A DNA stretch of 64,000 nt from Chloroflexota bacterium (GCA_016235445.1 JACRLB010000015.1:186001-250000), one strand, 5' to 3'. Numbered from the stretch's first letter, positions 7,829 through 15,413 are shown. The notes: generated by a model from the sequence alone, not told the origin. Numbers and translations: made by a program.

Positions 7829-8419
7829 TTATTGCTTTAGCATGTACTTCAGATCATCGGCGATATCTTTGGAGGTCACGCCGAATGGAAATACCAGTTT
7901 CAAGTAACCCTCACGGTCGATTACCAGTAAAGTGGCGGTATGGTCTATCAAGTAACCGGAGGCCGCACTACCCACGTGCTTTTCATAAAAGATGCCGTAC
8001 AGGGATGTAACTGCCGCCAGTTGTTCCTGCGAGCCGGTGATACCAATAAACGAAGGGTGAAAGTGAGCCACATATTCAGCCAGCTTTTCGGGAGTGTCGC
8101 GTTCGGGGTCGAGGGAGATCATCAGAAGTTGGATATCCTCTGCCTGGCTGTCGCTCATACTGCGCAAAGCCTGGCCGACATTTGCCAATGTGGCGGGGCA
8201 GATATCCGGGCAGAAGATGTAGCCAAAATAGATCAAAACATACCTGCCGCGAAAATCACTCAATGAAACGTCGCCGTTGACGCTGGTGAGGGTGAAATCG
8301 AAAGACGGTTCAGGTGACTGGATGATCGTCCCATGCAGGGCCGGCTGGCGGAAGAAGTAATAGCCTGCGGCCAGTCCCAAGATTATAACGAGAATGCTGA
8401 GTAGGATTTTTGTTTTCAT
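7829..8419 (-). CDS. SCO1/SenC family copper chaperone
   Basis: This 196-residue membrane-anchored thioredoxin-fold protein probably delivers copper to the CuA site of the neighbouring oxidase or reduces its cysteines. An N-terminal helix (residues 5-23) acts as anchor. The copper ligands are Cys70 and Cys74 (FCPDICP) and His160 (LIDHTATLLV), all present and at the usual spacing. It is in the same direction as the oxidase genes, with about 110 bases between its end and the subunit IIa gene. That gap may carry an internal promoter or RNA processing site. Length and motif are typical of SCO proteins. Confidence 0.92.
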   Translation of the reverse strand: MKTKILLSILVIILGLAAGYYFFRQPALHGTIIQSPEPSFDFTLTSVNGDVSLSDFRGRYVLIYFGYIFCPDICPATLANVGQALRSMSDSQAEDIQLLMISLDPERDTPEKLAEYVAHFHPSFIGITGSQEQLAAVTSLYGIFYEKHVGSAASGYLIDHTATLLVIDREGYLKLVFPFGVTSKDIADDLKYMLKQ

Positions 8420-8438
8420 GGTTTATTTTTTTATGGGG

Positions 8439-9113
8439 TTACGGCGCGTAACAAAGGAATAAATGCGCGGCTTCGTAGGCCACTTTTTGAGGGCCGCTGG
8501 AGTTTTGAACTTCATCTGCCAGTACGCTGATGTGACGCAGGATGCGGTCAGCGGTGGAGACTTCGGTCTGGTATTTATATTCGCCGCGGATAATGCCCCA
8601 TCCATCCACCAAAACGAAGGACGGGTCGAATGTGAAGCTGTTGTCGGGGTTTTTTTCGTAGTAGGCATGAAAGCCCGAGCCGATGATCGTTTTTAGCAGG
8701 GTTTCATTTGGCGAGGTGACAAATTTCCATTGATCGGTGTCTGCGTCGATGCTTTCGGCGTGGGCGCGTAACACAAGCGGAGAGTCGATTTGCGGGTCAA
8801 AGGATATGGTGATGAAGCTCATCTTTGTTTCGCCGAGGTCGGCTTCGCTCAGCCGTGACTGGATTTCCTGCATGGTTTTGTCTATATCGTGGCAGGGGCT
8901 GGGACAATGGGTGTAGGTGAAGGTGTAGAGAACCATTTGCCCGCGTACATCTTCGTTGGTCAGGCGCATCCAGTCCTGGTCGAGCATGTCAAAGGCGGGG
9001 GAGAGGCGGATGCGCGGTAATACCTGGATGGGTTGAAAAATCTTGAAAGCAAAGGCGGAGATAACGATAAGGGCCAGCAGGCTGTAAACGCCGTTTAAAA
9101 GGTATTTGTTCAT
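8439..9113 (-). CDS. SCO-like protein lacking the copper-binding histidine
   Basis: This 224-residue paralog of the next gene has an N-terminal membrane helix (about residues 5-26) and a thioredoxin fold. It keeps Cys70 and Cys74 (HCPSPCHD), but where SCO proteins carry a conserved His the sequence reads FDPSFVLVD, with Pro164 at that place. It ends with an extra HLFLCYAP segment that adds a C-terminal cysteine. I infer a thiol-disulfide role, for example keeping the CuA cysteines or the sister SCO reduced, rather than classical Cu(I) handover. It overlaps the Rrf2 regulator by ATGA and precedes the canonical SCO by 19 bases, so the three are one transcript. Confidence 0.82.
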   Translation of the reverse strand: MNKYLLNGVYSLLALIVISAFAFKIFQPIQVLPRIRLSPAFDMLDQDWMRLTNEDVRGQMVLYTFTYTHCPSPCHDIDKTMQEIQSRLSEADLGETKMSFITISFDPQIDSPLVLRAHAESIDADTDQWKFVTSPNETLLKTIIGSGFHAYYEKNPDNSFTFDPSFVLVDGWGIIRGEYKYQTEVSTADRILRHISVLADEVQNSSGPQKVAYEAAHLFLCYAP

Positions 9114-9613
9114 GCGGTAACTTTCTCGGGGATGAAAATGTTGTTCGTGACCGAATCAATTTTCAGGGGGTGTGAGGCGTCTTTTTTCAGGTTGGTTTCG
9201 ATCAGGTTGCCTTCTTCGACAAGTTGTTGAAAGGAGACGCGCGCCATTTCGTCGCGCAGGAGGTTCTTTAATCGAACCCATTGGCAATGCACGGGGCATT
9301 TTTTGTCGAACGGGCATTCGCCGGGTTTGAGCACGCAATCGGAAAGGTAAAGCTGGCCCTCGAAATGCTCCACGATTTGCAGGAGGCTGATGTCTTTGGG
9401 CGCGTGTGCCAGGGAGATGCCGCCATCGCGGCCTGCCTGGGTGTGGATGTATCCGCCGCCTGCCAGTTCGGCCACGATGCGCTGTAAGAGGGAGGGGGGA
9501 ATCAACATTTCCCGCCCGATCTCGGATGTGAAAACGCGTTTGCCGGCCTCTTTTTTGGAGAGAGCCAGAATTACTCGCACGGCATAATCGGTTTGTCGGT
9601 TGATTCGGAGCAT
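9110..9613 (-). CDS. Rrf2-family Fe-S transcriptional regulator
   Basis: This 167-residue winged-helix regulator of the IscR/NsrR/RirA group is the first gene of the oxidase operon. The helix-turn-helix covers about residues 20-60 (FTSEIGREMLIPPSLLQRIV). Four cysteines, 93, 100, 106 and 110 (DCVLKPGECPFDKKCPVHC), match in position the cluster ligands of IscR (92/98/104). I prefer the start MLRINRQTDYAVR because it sets this numbering and matches family N-termini. Upstream starts at 9625 or 9649 lack a better RBS. It probably senses NO, O2 or iron state through a [2Fe-2S] or [4Fe-4S] cluster and controls its own operon. Which signal it senses cannot be read from the sequence. Confidence 0.88.
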   Translation of the reverse strand: MLRINRQTDYAVRVILALSKKEAGKRVFTSEIGREMLIPPSLLQRIVAELAGGGYIHTQAGRDGGISLAHAPKDISLLQIVEHFEGQLYLSDCVLKPGECPFDKKCPVHCQWVRLKNLLRDEMARVSFQQLVEEGNLIETNLKKDASHPLKIDSVTNNIFIPEKVTA

Positions 9614-9688
9614 CGCCTTTTCCATTCTAATGTTGAGGACGGGAGTCAATGTTTACGGCTATTGTAAGAATTTATCTTTCCTTTTGGA

Positions 9689-9704
9689 TGTGCTATTTAT
9701 CACA
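9689..9704. promoter_or_regulatory. Candidate Crp/Fnr-type site upstream of the oxidase operon
   Basis: TGTGC-TATTTA-TCACA (on the minus strand TGTGA-TAAATA-GCACA) differs by one base from the CRP consensus TGTGA-N6-TCACA. It lies about 75-90 bases before the Rrf2 start, a plausible activator position. No Crp/Fnr gene is in the window, so the regulator is unknown. Confidence 0.35.
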
Positions 9705-9777
9705 TTGTACTATGACAAATGTCTTTTCTTTATGACACTCTATGAGATATTTATTACAAAGTTTATCCAGATTTTTG

Positions 9778-9964
9778 CTACCGTACATTTTCCTCGTAAT
9801 AAACCCGGTAGTGGGTCGAAATAAATGTTGGCAACCGTAGCGCGAGATATTATCTCGCGCTACGGCATTTACGCAATGCCACTACCAAAAACCCTAAAGG
9901 TCTTTCTTGCCAATCAGGAATTTGCGAAGGGAAAGGAGACCTTTAGGGTTTGGGTGTACGGTAG
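9778..9964 (-). mobile_element. MITE-like element with CCCTAAAGGT inner hairpin, interrupted
   Basis: The ends CTACCGTACAT (9778-9788) and TGTACGGTAG (9955-9964) are inverted, and an inner pair CCCTAAAGGTCT / AGACCTTTAGGG flanks a 30-base centre. The same element is present uninterrupted in the opposite orientation at 47397-47495. Here it is split by an 80-bp insertion (9807-9886). No transposase is encoded, so it would move in trans if at all. Confidence 0.8.
9807..9886 (+). mobile_element. 80-bp MITE-like insertion nested in another element
   Basis: It begins GGTAGTGG and ends CCACTACC (8-bp perfect inverted ends). In the centre is a long palindrome, GTAGCGCGAGATA/TTATCTCGCGCTAC. A second copy is at 56540-56619. 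AAACCC occurs on both sides of the insert (9801-9806 and 9889-9894) but only once in the empty copy of the host element, so a short target duplication is likely. Confidence 0.8.
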
Positions 9965-10032
9965 AGAATCCAGATTTTTTTGATGTGTGAGATGAGATAT
10001 AATCGCCGAAAAACTCAACTCAGAGGTAATCC

Positions 10033-11139
10033 ATGATAGACCCTGTAATTTTTTCGTTCAAGTTGTTTAATTTGGAAATTGTGTTGCGCTGGTATGGCGT
10101 GCTGGTGATGCTTGGCGCAGTGGCTGGCGCAGTGTGGGCCGAAAGGGAAATTAAACGGCGCGGTGAGAACGGTGAGGTGATTTGGGATGCGATGATTTGG
10201 GTTCTGCCCATTGGCATCCTCGGCGCGCGGTTGTGGTATGTGGTCAACAATATTTTTAGCGGCAGTCGCTATTTTATTGATAATCCCTTCACTCAAATTA
10301 CTCTCTTCACCTGGGAGATAGCCTTTCCAACTGTTTTGGCGGTTTGGGAAGGCGGGCTGCATTTTTTTGGTGGACTGTTATTTGGCGGGGTTGTGCTGTT
10401 CTTTTTCTTAAAAAAGAATGGCATGGATGTCTGGCTTTTTCTGGATGCGCTTGCGCCAGCCACCTTGCTTGGGCAGGCTCTTGCCCGCCCTGCGAATTTC
10501 ATCAACCAGGAATTGTACGGCCAGCCGACTCAACTTCCGTGGGGGATTTCGATTGAGGCGAATCACCGCCTCGCTCAATTCGCGGACTTGAGCCAGTTCC
10601 CGGTGGAGACGACCCGCTTTCACCCAACCTTTGCCTACGAGATGATTCTAAATATCCTCATTGTTTTGTTGCTGTGGTGGCTTTCCCGCCGCTACGAGGA
10701 TGAGTTGAAGCCGGGCGCATTGTTCAGCGCGTGGTTATTGATGGCTGGTCTTTCACGCACTTTCATTGAATTCTTCCGCCCCGATCAGGCGCGGATCGGC
10801 GATACCTTCGTCAGTTACACGATGGCGGTTTCCTTCGGCATGGCAGTTGTGGGCGCGATCATGTTGCTTGTCCGTTTTGGGAAGGTACAGCTTGCGATGG
10901 CTGAAGGCTGGGAGGAGGAGTATCAAGTTAAGCAGGTGGAGCAGAAGCCCCGTCCGCGTGTGAGAGCGTACGCTGAAGATGTGTCAGATATGGATAATGG
11001 CATGGCGGTTTCCGCGCCTGTAAAAAGAAAGACTGTGGCGAAGACATCCACAAAGAAAACGGCCGCAACAGCGCCCTCGAAAGGGAAGAAGGCGCCTGCC
11101 GCCAAAAAACCAGCGCCGAAGCGCAAGGTTGAAAAGTAA
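10033..11139 (+). CDS. lgt: Prolipoprotein diacylglyceryl transferase with basic tail
   Basis: This integral membrane enzyme of 368 residues transfers diacylglycerol from phosphatidylglycerol to the lipobox cysteine of prolipoproteins, of which this window encodes many. The N-terminal RWYGVLVMLG and the signature QALARPANFINQELYG (about residues 150-165) identify Lgt. Seven membrane helices are visible up to about residue 285. The last ~80 residues are an unusual Lys/Ala/Pro-rich tail (for example KKTAATAPSKGKKAPAAKK), which would sit in the cytoplasm and is absent from standard Lgt. The function of the tail is unknown. GAGGTAATCC precedes the ATG, and a TATAAT lies about 30 bases further up. 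Confidence 0.93.
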   Translation: MIDPVIFSFKLFNLEIVLRWYGVLVMLGAVAGAVWAEREIKRRGENGEVIWDAMIWVLPIGILGARLWYVVNNIFSGSRYFIDNPFTQITLFTWEIAFPTVLAVWEGGLHFFGGLLFGGVVLFFFLKKNGMDVWLFLDALAPATLLGQALARPANFINQELYGQPTQLPWGISIEANHRLAQFADLSQFPVETTRFHPTFAYEMILNILIVLLLWWLSRRYEDELKPGALFSAWLLMAGLSRTFIEFFRPDQARIGDTFVSYTMAVSFGMAVVGAIMLLVRFGKVQLAMAEGWEEEYQVKQVEQKPRPRVRAYAEDVSDMDNGMAVSAPVKRKTVAKTSTKKTAATAPSKGKKAPAAKKPAPKRKVEK

Positions 11140-11146
11140 AGAATAT

Positions 11147-11265
11147 AGGACTTACGCAGAACGCTTTTTTGTCCGCTAATCTACGCCAATCCACGCGAAT
11201 TTTTAAAAGGATTAGCGTACATTCGTGGAGATGAGAGGACTCTATCAAGGTTTTGCGTAAGTCCT
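11147..11265 (+). mobile_element. MITE-like element, AGGACTTACGCA ends
   Basis: This 119-bp element begins AGGACTTACGCAGAACGC and ends GGTTTTGCGTAAGTCCT, with 12-bp perfect inverted ends. It lies between the lgt stop (11139) and the hairpin terminator at 11280, so it seems to have inserted between the gene and its terminator. A related element is at 14825-14979. Confidence 0.75.
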
Positions 11266-11279
11266 GGAATAACAACATG

Positions 11280-11321
11280 ACTCACCCACAAAAATAGCTT
11301 TTCGTGGGTGAGTTTGTTTTT
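11280..11321 (+). terminator. Intrinsic terminator for lgt
   Basis: ACTCACCCAC (11280-11289) pairs perfectly with GTGGGTGAGT (11304-11313) and is followed by TTGTTTTT. It is displaced about 140 bases from the lgt stop by the repeat element. A second hairpin (AACGCTGATTTT / AAAATCAGCGTT, about 11382-11419) lies further on. Confidence 0.8.
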
Positions 11322-11464
11322 AAAGACAAAATAGGATGCTGAAAAACGCACACCTGCCCTGGCGGGCGGTGCCAGGGGAAAACGCTGATTTTGCTTTTGA
11401 TCAGCGAAAATCAGCGTTCATCTGCATCCAATTTAAATTTGGAGTTAATTATGTTTTTGTCTGT

Positions 11465-12652
11465 TTACATATCCAGTTCGATGCTTTTTACGTGGACCAG
11501 GTCTTCGCGGGTTTCGAACTCAAAACGCTTGAAAATATCGGCGTAGATTTTTACGATCTGCTCGCGGGAGAAGCCCATTTTTTCCAACGAATACGAATGG
11601 TCGCTTTTGAAGGCCAGCGTTTCTTTTACGGCCTGGTCAATAATGACGGGCAGGCCGGGTTTATCGGGGTAGCCAAACTGCTCATAGAACCCGCGAATGA
11701 CCGCCTCCGGGCGCAGGATCAAATCGTCGTAATTTAGAATCAGGTGTCGGGGAGAGGGATGCGCATCCAGATAGGCCAGCGGGTGCCTGTACCAGTGCTG
11801 GGTCATGTCGAGGATTTCTTCGATGTAGTGGTAGCCATCGCTTGGCTCGGTGAATTGGCGGCGGGCATAGTTGATCCACGAAATGGTGGAGGGCAGCATA
11901 TCCAGTGGATTGCGCGCCAGATAAATAATGCGCGCATCGGGGAAGAACTCTGCCAGCGTTGCGATCTTCGCGCTGAAGGCGGGGTTCTTCGCCACGAAAT
12001 ATTTTTTACCCGTTGCATACAAATGCCGCTGTAACATGGATTTGTAAAACGTCATGATGCGCTTTTTGTGTTTGGGCGAAAGCGCCTCATCAAAGTGTTG
12101 ATAGTTCGGCATCTCATCCATGAACGGGAAGAGGAAACTGACGAAGTAGCCATCCCAAATATGCAGGTGGATGTTTTCATCCTCTTCGGGCTGGAAAAAT
12201 GAAATGGGATGAATTTTTATTTTGCCGAGCGTGCGGCGGTCGATGGCATACAGCGCGCGATGCAGAAAATTATTGAAATATTTTTTATCGAGCCGCGAGA
12301 AAAACTGCGTGATCTTCTTTTGCGTCACCGAGGGCGTCAGGTAAATATCCCAGGTGGTCAGGCTGGTGAAGGTCTCCGCATCGCGTGAAAGCAGGCGGTG
12401 CAGGAAGGTCGATCCACTGCGCAGGTTGCCGAGGATGAACAACGGCTTTTCGATTTGATAATTTTTGTGAGCGGGGAAGAGGATGTCATCCAGCCAGAAA
12501 AAAAACCAGTGGATGAGTGTGCCGACAGGCCAGACCAGATAGAAAAGAGCAAGAAAGAGAAAGCGTTTGCGGGTAAGCTGGGCAGTGGTGTTTTTGGATT
12601 TAAAAAACGAGCGGTAGAAAGTGCGCCAAAACAGGCGGAAGTTATATCTCAT
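11465..12652 (-). CDS. Sulfotransferase-family protein
   Basis: This 395-residue protein has the two PAPS-binding signatures of sulfotransferases. The 5'-phosphosulfate loop is at residues 73-87 (ILGNLRSGSTFLHRLL), and the 3'-phosphate part is near residue 240 (IIYLARNPLDMLPS). It would transfer sulfate from PAPS to an unknown acceptor, such as a lipid, glycan or small metabolite. A hydrophobic segment at about residues 31-57 may anchor it to the membrane. It is a single gene between two repeat-rich gaps, so the neighbours do not indicate the acceptor. No PAPS synthesis genes are in the window. The start at 12652 lacks a strong RBS. Confidence 0.85.
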   Translation of the reverse strand: MRYNFRLFWRTFYRSFFKSKNTTAQLTRKRFLFLALFYLVWPVGTLIHWFFFWLDDILFPAHKNYQIEKPLFILGNLRSGSTFLHRLLSRDAETFTSLTTWDIYLTPSVTQKKITQFFSRLDKKYFNNFLHRALYAIDRRTLGKIKIHPISFFQPEEDENIHLHIWDGYFVSFLFPFMDEMPNYQHFDEALSPKHKKRIMTFYKSMLQRHLYATGKKYFVAKNPAFSAKIATLAEFFPDARIIYLARNPLDMLPSTISWINYARRQFTEPSDGYHYIEEILDMTQHWYRHPLAYLDAHPSPRHLILNYDDLILRPEAVIRGFYEQFGYPDKPGLPVIIDQAVKETLAFKSDHSYSLEKMGFSREQIVKIYADIFKRFEFETREDLVHVKSIELDM

Positions 12653-12960
12653 TCAGGGCGGGATCCTTGCATTTCGATTTCCTTTCGATATTCTATCAGC
12701 AAATGACATTTTTTGATTAACGCTTTGTGAAAATATTTGGATGAAAAACATCGCCTCTTTCCGCCCTGAAAGCTGGTTCGGTTTTCTGAATCATCATCCC
12801 TCTTCGTACCGCAACACATCGTCCCCGAATGGGGATTCATGTTGCGCCCGTTTTGCGGTACAGACTCGTCTCACGCAAGATAAATCTTGCGGTACAGATG
12901 CAGTCTGTTGTAATGGGAGTAAAATTCAATTCTCAAAACCATAACTTCTTTGGAGGTACC
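12653..12960. other. Non-coding gap with compound hairpin
   Basis: I see no gene in these 308 bases. The gap holds a nested palindrome at 12806-12861 (outer GTACCGCAA / TTGCGGTAC, inner TCCCC / GGGGA) and, 25 bases on, a further GCAAGAT-AAATCTTGC palindrome ending in CGGTACAG. A TAAAAT box near 12919 may serve the downstream methyltransferase gene. Confidence 0.55.
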
Positions 12961-13605
12961 ATGAGCGATGATTTATTGACCTATCAAGCCGCACAGGATT
13001 ATCTTGCAACCCTCGTCCCACCGCGTGAAAAGGAGATGCAGGAGATGGAAGCCTACGCCGAAAAGAATGACTTTCCCATCATCGGCCCGGTCTGCGGATA
13101 TTACTGCTATCAACTGGCGCGGATGATAAAGGCCCAATCCATTTTTGAGCTGGGTTCGGGCTACGGATATTCCACGGCCTGGTTTGCCAAAGCTCTGAAA
13201 GAAAATGGCGGCGGCGTGGTGCATCACACTGTCTGGGATGAGGAACTGTCAAAGAGCGCACGCAGGCATCTGGTTAGGTTGGGAAGCGATGCTCTCGTCC
13301 AGTATCATGTGTCGGAGGCGGTCGAAGCGCTTCGCAAAACGGACGGCCCGTTCGACATCATCTTCAACGATATTGACAAGCAGGCCTACCCTGCATCCCT
13401 GTCCGTCATCAAAGACAAACTCCGCAGAGGCGGGTTGCTCATTATCGACAACATGCTCTGGCATGGGCGCCTCTTCGATAAAACAGACCTGTCTCCTGCG
13501 ACGCTGGGCGTGCATGAATTTACAAAGCAAATTACCACCGACCCAGACTGGGTCGTATCCCTTGCGCCGATGCGCGATGGGATGATCGTGGCGTATAAAA
13601 AATAA
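12961..13605 (+). CDS. SAM-dependent O-methyltransferase
   Basis: This 214-residue class I methyltransferase is of the small-molecule O-methyltransferase family (caffeoyl-CoA/catechol type). Motif I is at about residues 61-70 (IFELGSGYGYS). The acidic metal/SAM segment is FNDIDKQAYP, in the place of the family's FIDADK-x-Y, and a late motif reads GGLLIIDNMLWHG. The start at 12961 is preceded by TTGGAGGTACC. The frame remains open upstream, but that part has no coding look and no RBS. The substrate is unknown. It stands 53 bases before a MalY-like lyase, separated by a CCCTAAAGGT hairpin that may act as a terminator. Confidence 0.9.
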   Translation: MSDDLLTYQAAQDYLATLVPPREKEMQEMEAYAEKNDFPIIGPVCGYYCYQLARMIKAQSIFELGSGYGYSTAWFAKALKENGGGVVHHTVWDEELSKSARRHLVRLGSDALVQYHVSEAVEALRKTDGPFDIIFNDIDKQAYPASLSVIKDKLRRGGLLIIDNMLWHGRLFDKTDLSPATLGVHEFTKQITTDPDWVVSLAPMRDGMIVAYKK

Positions 13606-13609
13606 TACA

Positions 13610-13642
13610 AGACCCTAACGGTTTTTAAAACCTTTAGGGTCT
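13610..13642 (+). terminator. CCCTAA-GGTTTT hairpin after the methyltransferase
   Basis: AGACCCTAACGGTTTT pairs with AAAACCTTTAGGGTCT with one mismatch and almost no loop. It carries the same CCCTAAAGGT word as the elements at 9778-9964, 15288-15381 and 47397-47495, so it may be a minimal repeat used as a terminator. Confidence 0.55.
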
Positions 13643-13658
13643 CTTATAAAGAGGATAC

Positions 13659-14822
13659 ATGACTAATTTCACCGTAACTCCAAATCGTCGTAATGCCAGC
13701 AATTCGCGCAAGTGGACGAGGTATTCAAAAGATATTTTTCCAATGTGGCTGGCGGATATGGATTTCCCAGCTCCCAGGCCGATCTTGAAAAGGCTTCAAC
13801 AGGCTGTGGATCATGGGGTGTTGGGATATGAATTCGCAACCCCTGCATTACAAGAGACTGTTGCCTTGCGGATGGAGCGTTTGTATAAATGGAAAGTGAG
13901 CCCCGAGGCTGTGCTGGCTGTCACTGGCATTGTGAGTGGATATACCGTTGCCGCGCGTGCTTTCTGTTTGCCGAAAAAAGGTGTGGCGATTCAGACGCCC
14001 GTGTATAACGAATTCCATGAAGTGAAAAATAATGTCGGCATTCCGCAGGTGGATATTCCGCTGGTGAAGAGTGTGAAGGGGAATATCATTTCGTATGAAA
14101 TTGATTGGGATGTGTTCGAGAAGCAGGTCAAAAAGGTGCGGATGTTTTTGTTGTGCAATCCACACAACCCGCTGGGCATTATTTTCTCGCGCAAGGAATT
14201 GACCCGCATGGCGGAGATCTGCATCAAGCATAATGTCTTGATCGTCTCCGATGAGATTCATTCCGAGTTATTGCTGGGTGGTAATAAATTCACACCGATG
14301 GCCAGGATTTCCCGTGAGATCGAAAAGCATGTCATCACGCTGATTGCGCCGTCCAAGACTTTCAATGTCCCCGGGCTGTTTTGTGGATTTGCAATCATCC
14401 CCAACAAGGATTTGCGCGAACCTTTTGAAAAAGAAATGAATCATCTGTGCCTGCACGTTGGCAGTATGGGACTGCACGCCGCGAATGCTGCGTTTTCTGG
14501 TCAGTGTGACGGCTGGCTCAACGAACTTCGCCGCTACCTCACAGGCAACCGTGATTTTCTCGTGGACTACGTCACGAAGTACATGCCCAACGTCCGCACT
14601 ACGGTTCCAGAGGCAACCTATTTGGGCTGGCTGGATTTCACACAAGCAGGCATTGAAGGCTCGCCTTACGATTTCTTCCTCAAAAATGCAAAAGTGGCTT
14701 TAAGTGACGGGGGGATTTTCGGCAGGGAAGGGGAGGGGCATGTGCGAATCAACTTTGGCACTTCACGGAAACTGCTGAAAGAGGGGTTGGATAAAATGCG
14801 GAAGGCATTGGATTCTATTTAA
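13659..14822 (+). CDS. MalY/PatB-type PLP C-S lyase (aminotransferase fold)
   Basis: This 387-residue PLP enzyme of fold type I is of the MalY/PatB branch, which cleaves cystathionine or related C-S bonds. The N-terminal block PMWLADMDFPAPRPI is typical of this branch. PLP contacts are Asn170 (NPHNPLG), Asp198 (SDEIHSEL) and the Schiff-base Lys233 (APSKTFNVPG). A role in methionine/cysteine turnover is likely. A general aminotransferase role is less likely. An AAAGAGG-type RBS lies upstream of the ATG. A 155-bp MITE-like element starts two bases after the stop. Confidence 0.88.
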   Translation: MTNFTVTPNRRNASNSRKWTRYSKDIFPMWLADMDFPAPRPILKRLQQAVDHGVLGYEFATPALQETVALRMERLYKWKVSPEAVLAVTGIVSGYTVAARAFCLPKKGVAIQTPVYNEFHEVKNNVGIPQVDIPLVKSVKGNIISYEIDWDVFEKQVKKVRMFLLCNPHNPLGIIFSRKELTRMAEICIKHNVLIVSDEIHSELLLGGNKFTPMARISREIEKHVITLIAPSKTFNVPGLFCGFAIIPNKDLREPFEKEMNHLCLHVGSMGLHAANAAFSGQCDGWLNELRRYLTGNRDFLVDYVTKYMPNVRTTVPEATYLGWLDFTQAGIEGSPYDFFLKNAKVALSDGGIFGREGEGHVRINFGTSRKLLKEGLDKMRKALDSI

Positions 14823-14824
14823 AT

Positions 14825-14979
14825 AGGAGTTACGCAAGACGCTCCCTCATACCCTAACGGGCACTTTCCCCAACCCTTCCCCTCCGCTTTGCGGGGGAAG
14901 GGAGTCCCCTCTCCCTTCGGGACGTGTGCCCGTAAGGGTAGAGGGCTGGGGTGAGGACGAGTCGTCTTGCGTAACTCCT
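14825..14979 (+). mobile_element. MITE-like element, AGGAGTTACGCAAGACG ends
   Basis: This 155-bp element has 17-bp perfect inverted ends, AGGAGTTACGCAAGACG (14825-14841) and its reverse complement (14963-14979). The interior carries a CCCTCACCC-type palindrome that is also found at 55247-55299. The ends are a variant of those at 11147-11265. It begins directly after the stop codon of the MalY-like gene. Confidence 0.82.
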
Positions 14980-14985
14980 GTTAAA

Positions 14986-15017
14986 CAAAAAGACGGATGG
15001 GAGTTTACCCATCCGTC
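14986..15017 (-). terminator. Strong minus-strand terminator without an upstream gene
   Basis: GACGGATGGG (14992-15001) pairs perfectly with CCCATCCGTC (15008-15017). On the minus strand the hairpin is followed by TTTTTGTTT. No credible minus-strand coding sequence lies upstream within 400 bases, which points to a non-coding transcript ending here. Confidence 0.7.
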
Positions 15018-15190
15018 GGACTTGCTATATCGGGGAAGGAGGCGAATTGCAGCCTTCATTTCGTTTGGGGAACGTCTGGCGCTAAAGCTGGGCTTTAACC
15101 AGGTTGGTGCGTTTCGGCCTTCCCGTCATAATGTCTTTCAGGTGGTACTTCTATCGCAACCTCCTTTCTTATTCTTGACATCATCATACA
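14986..15190 (-). ncRNA. Candidate structured small RNA ending in a terminator
   Basis: Between about 15190 and the terminator the minus strand contains several short stems: CTGG...CCAG around 15078-15104, GAAGG...CCTTC around 15037-15059, and AGGAGGT...ACCACCT around 15138-15160. It has no convincing open frame. TATGTTAAT near 15249-15257 could be a -10 box on that strand. I do not recognise a known RNA family or riboswitch. The limits are approximate. Confidence 0.3.
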
Positions 15191-15287
15191 ACGAAAAAAA
15201 CAGCTTACATTAAAAAAACCTGTTAGTTTTGTAAATCGGCGTATAGATTAACATACAACGCAAGGTTGCGTTTTCCATCTCGTCGGT

Positions 15288-15381
15288 AGACCCTAAAGGT
15301 TTCCTTTACCATCCTTTTCCTGAAAGACAATGGATTCCTGCCAACGGTAACGAAAATTAACGGAGAAAACCTTTAGGGTCT
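15288..15381. repeat. CCCTAAAGGT inverted-repeat element
   Basis: GACCCTAAAGGTTT (from 15289) and AAACCTTTAGGGTC (to 15380) are perfectly inverted around about 65 bases. It shares the inner word of the elements at 9778-9964 and 47397-47495 but has a different centre. Confidence 0.7.
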
Positions 15382-15413
15382 GATTGGCGGCTTGCCTTGC
15401 GCTGTAACATTAA

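Noticed and set aside
9778-9964. Insertion sequence (IS) with transposase
   Set aside because: The element is under 200 bases and has no frame. Only a non-autonomous element can be claimed.
12829-12960. Upstream extension of the O-methyltransferase
   Set aside because: The upstream part starts within a palindromic repeat region. The ATG at 12961 has a strong RBS and matches family starts.
14926-15213. Plus-strand frame of 95 residues across the terminator and small RNA candidate
   Set aside because: It begins inside a MITE-like element and runs through a hairpin terminator. No RBS or motif.
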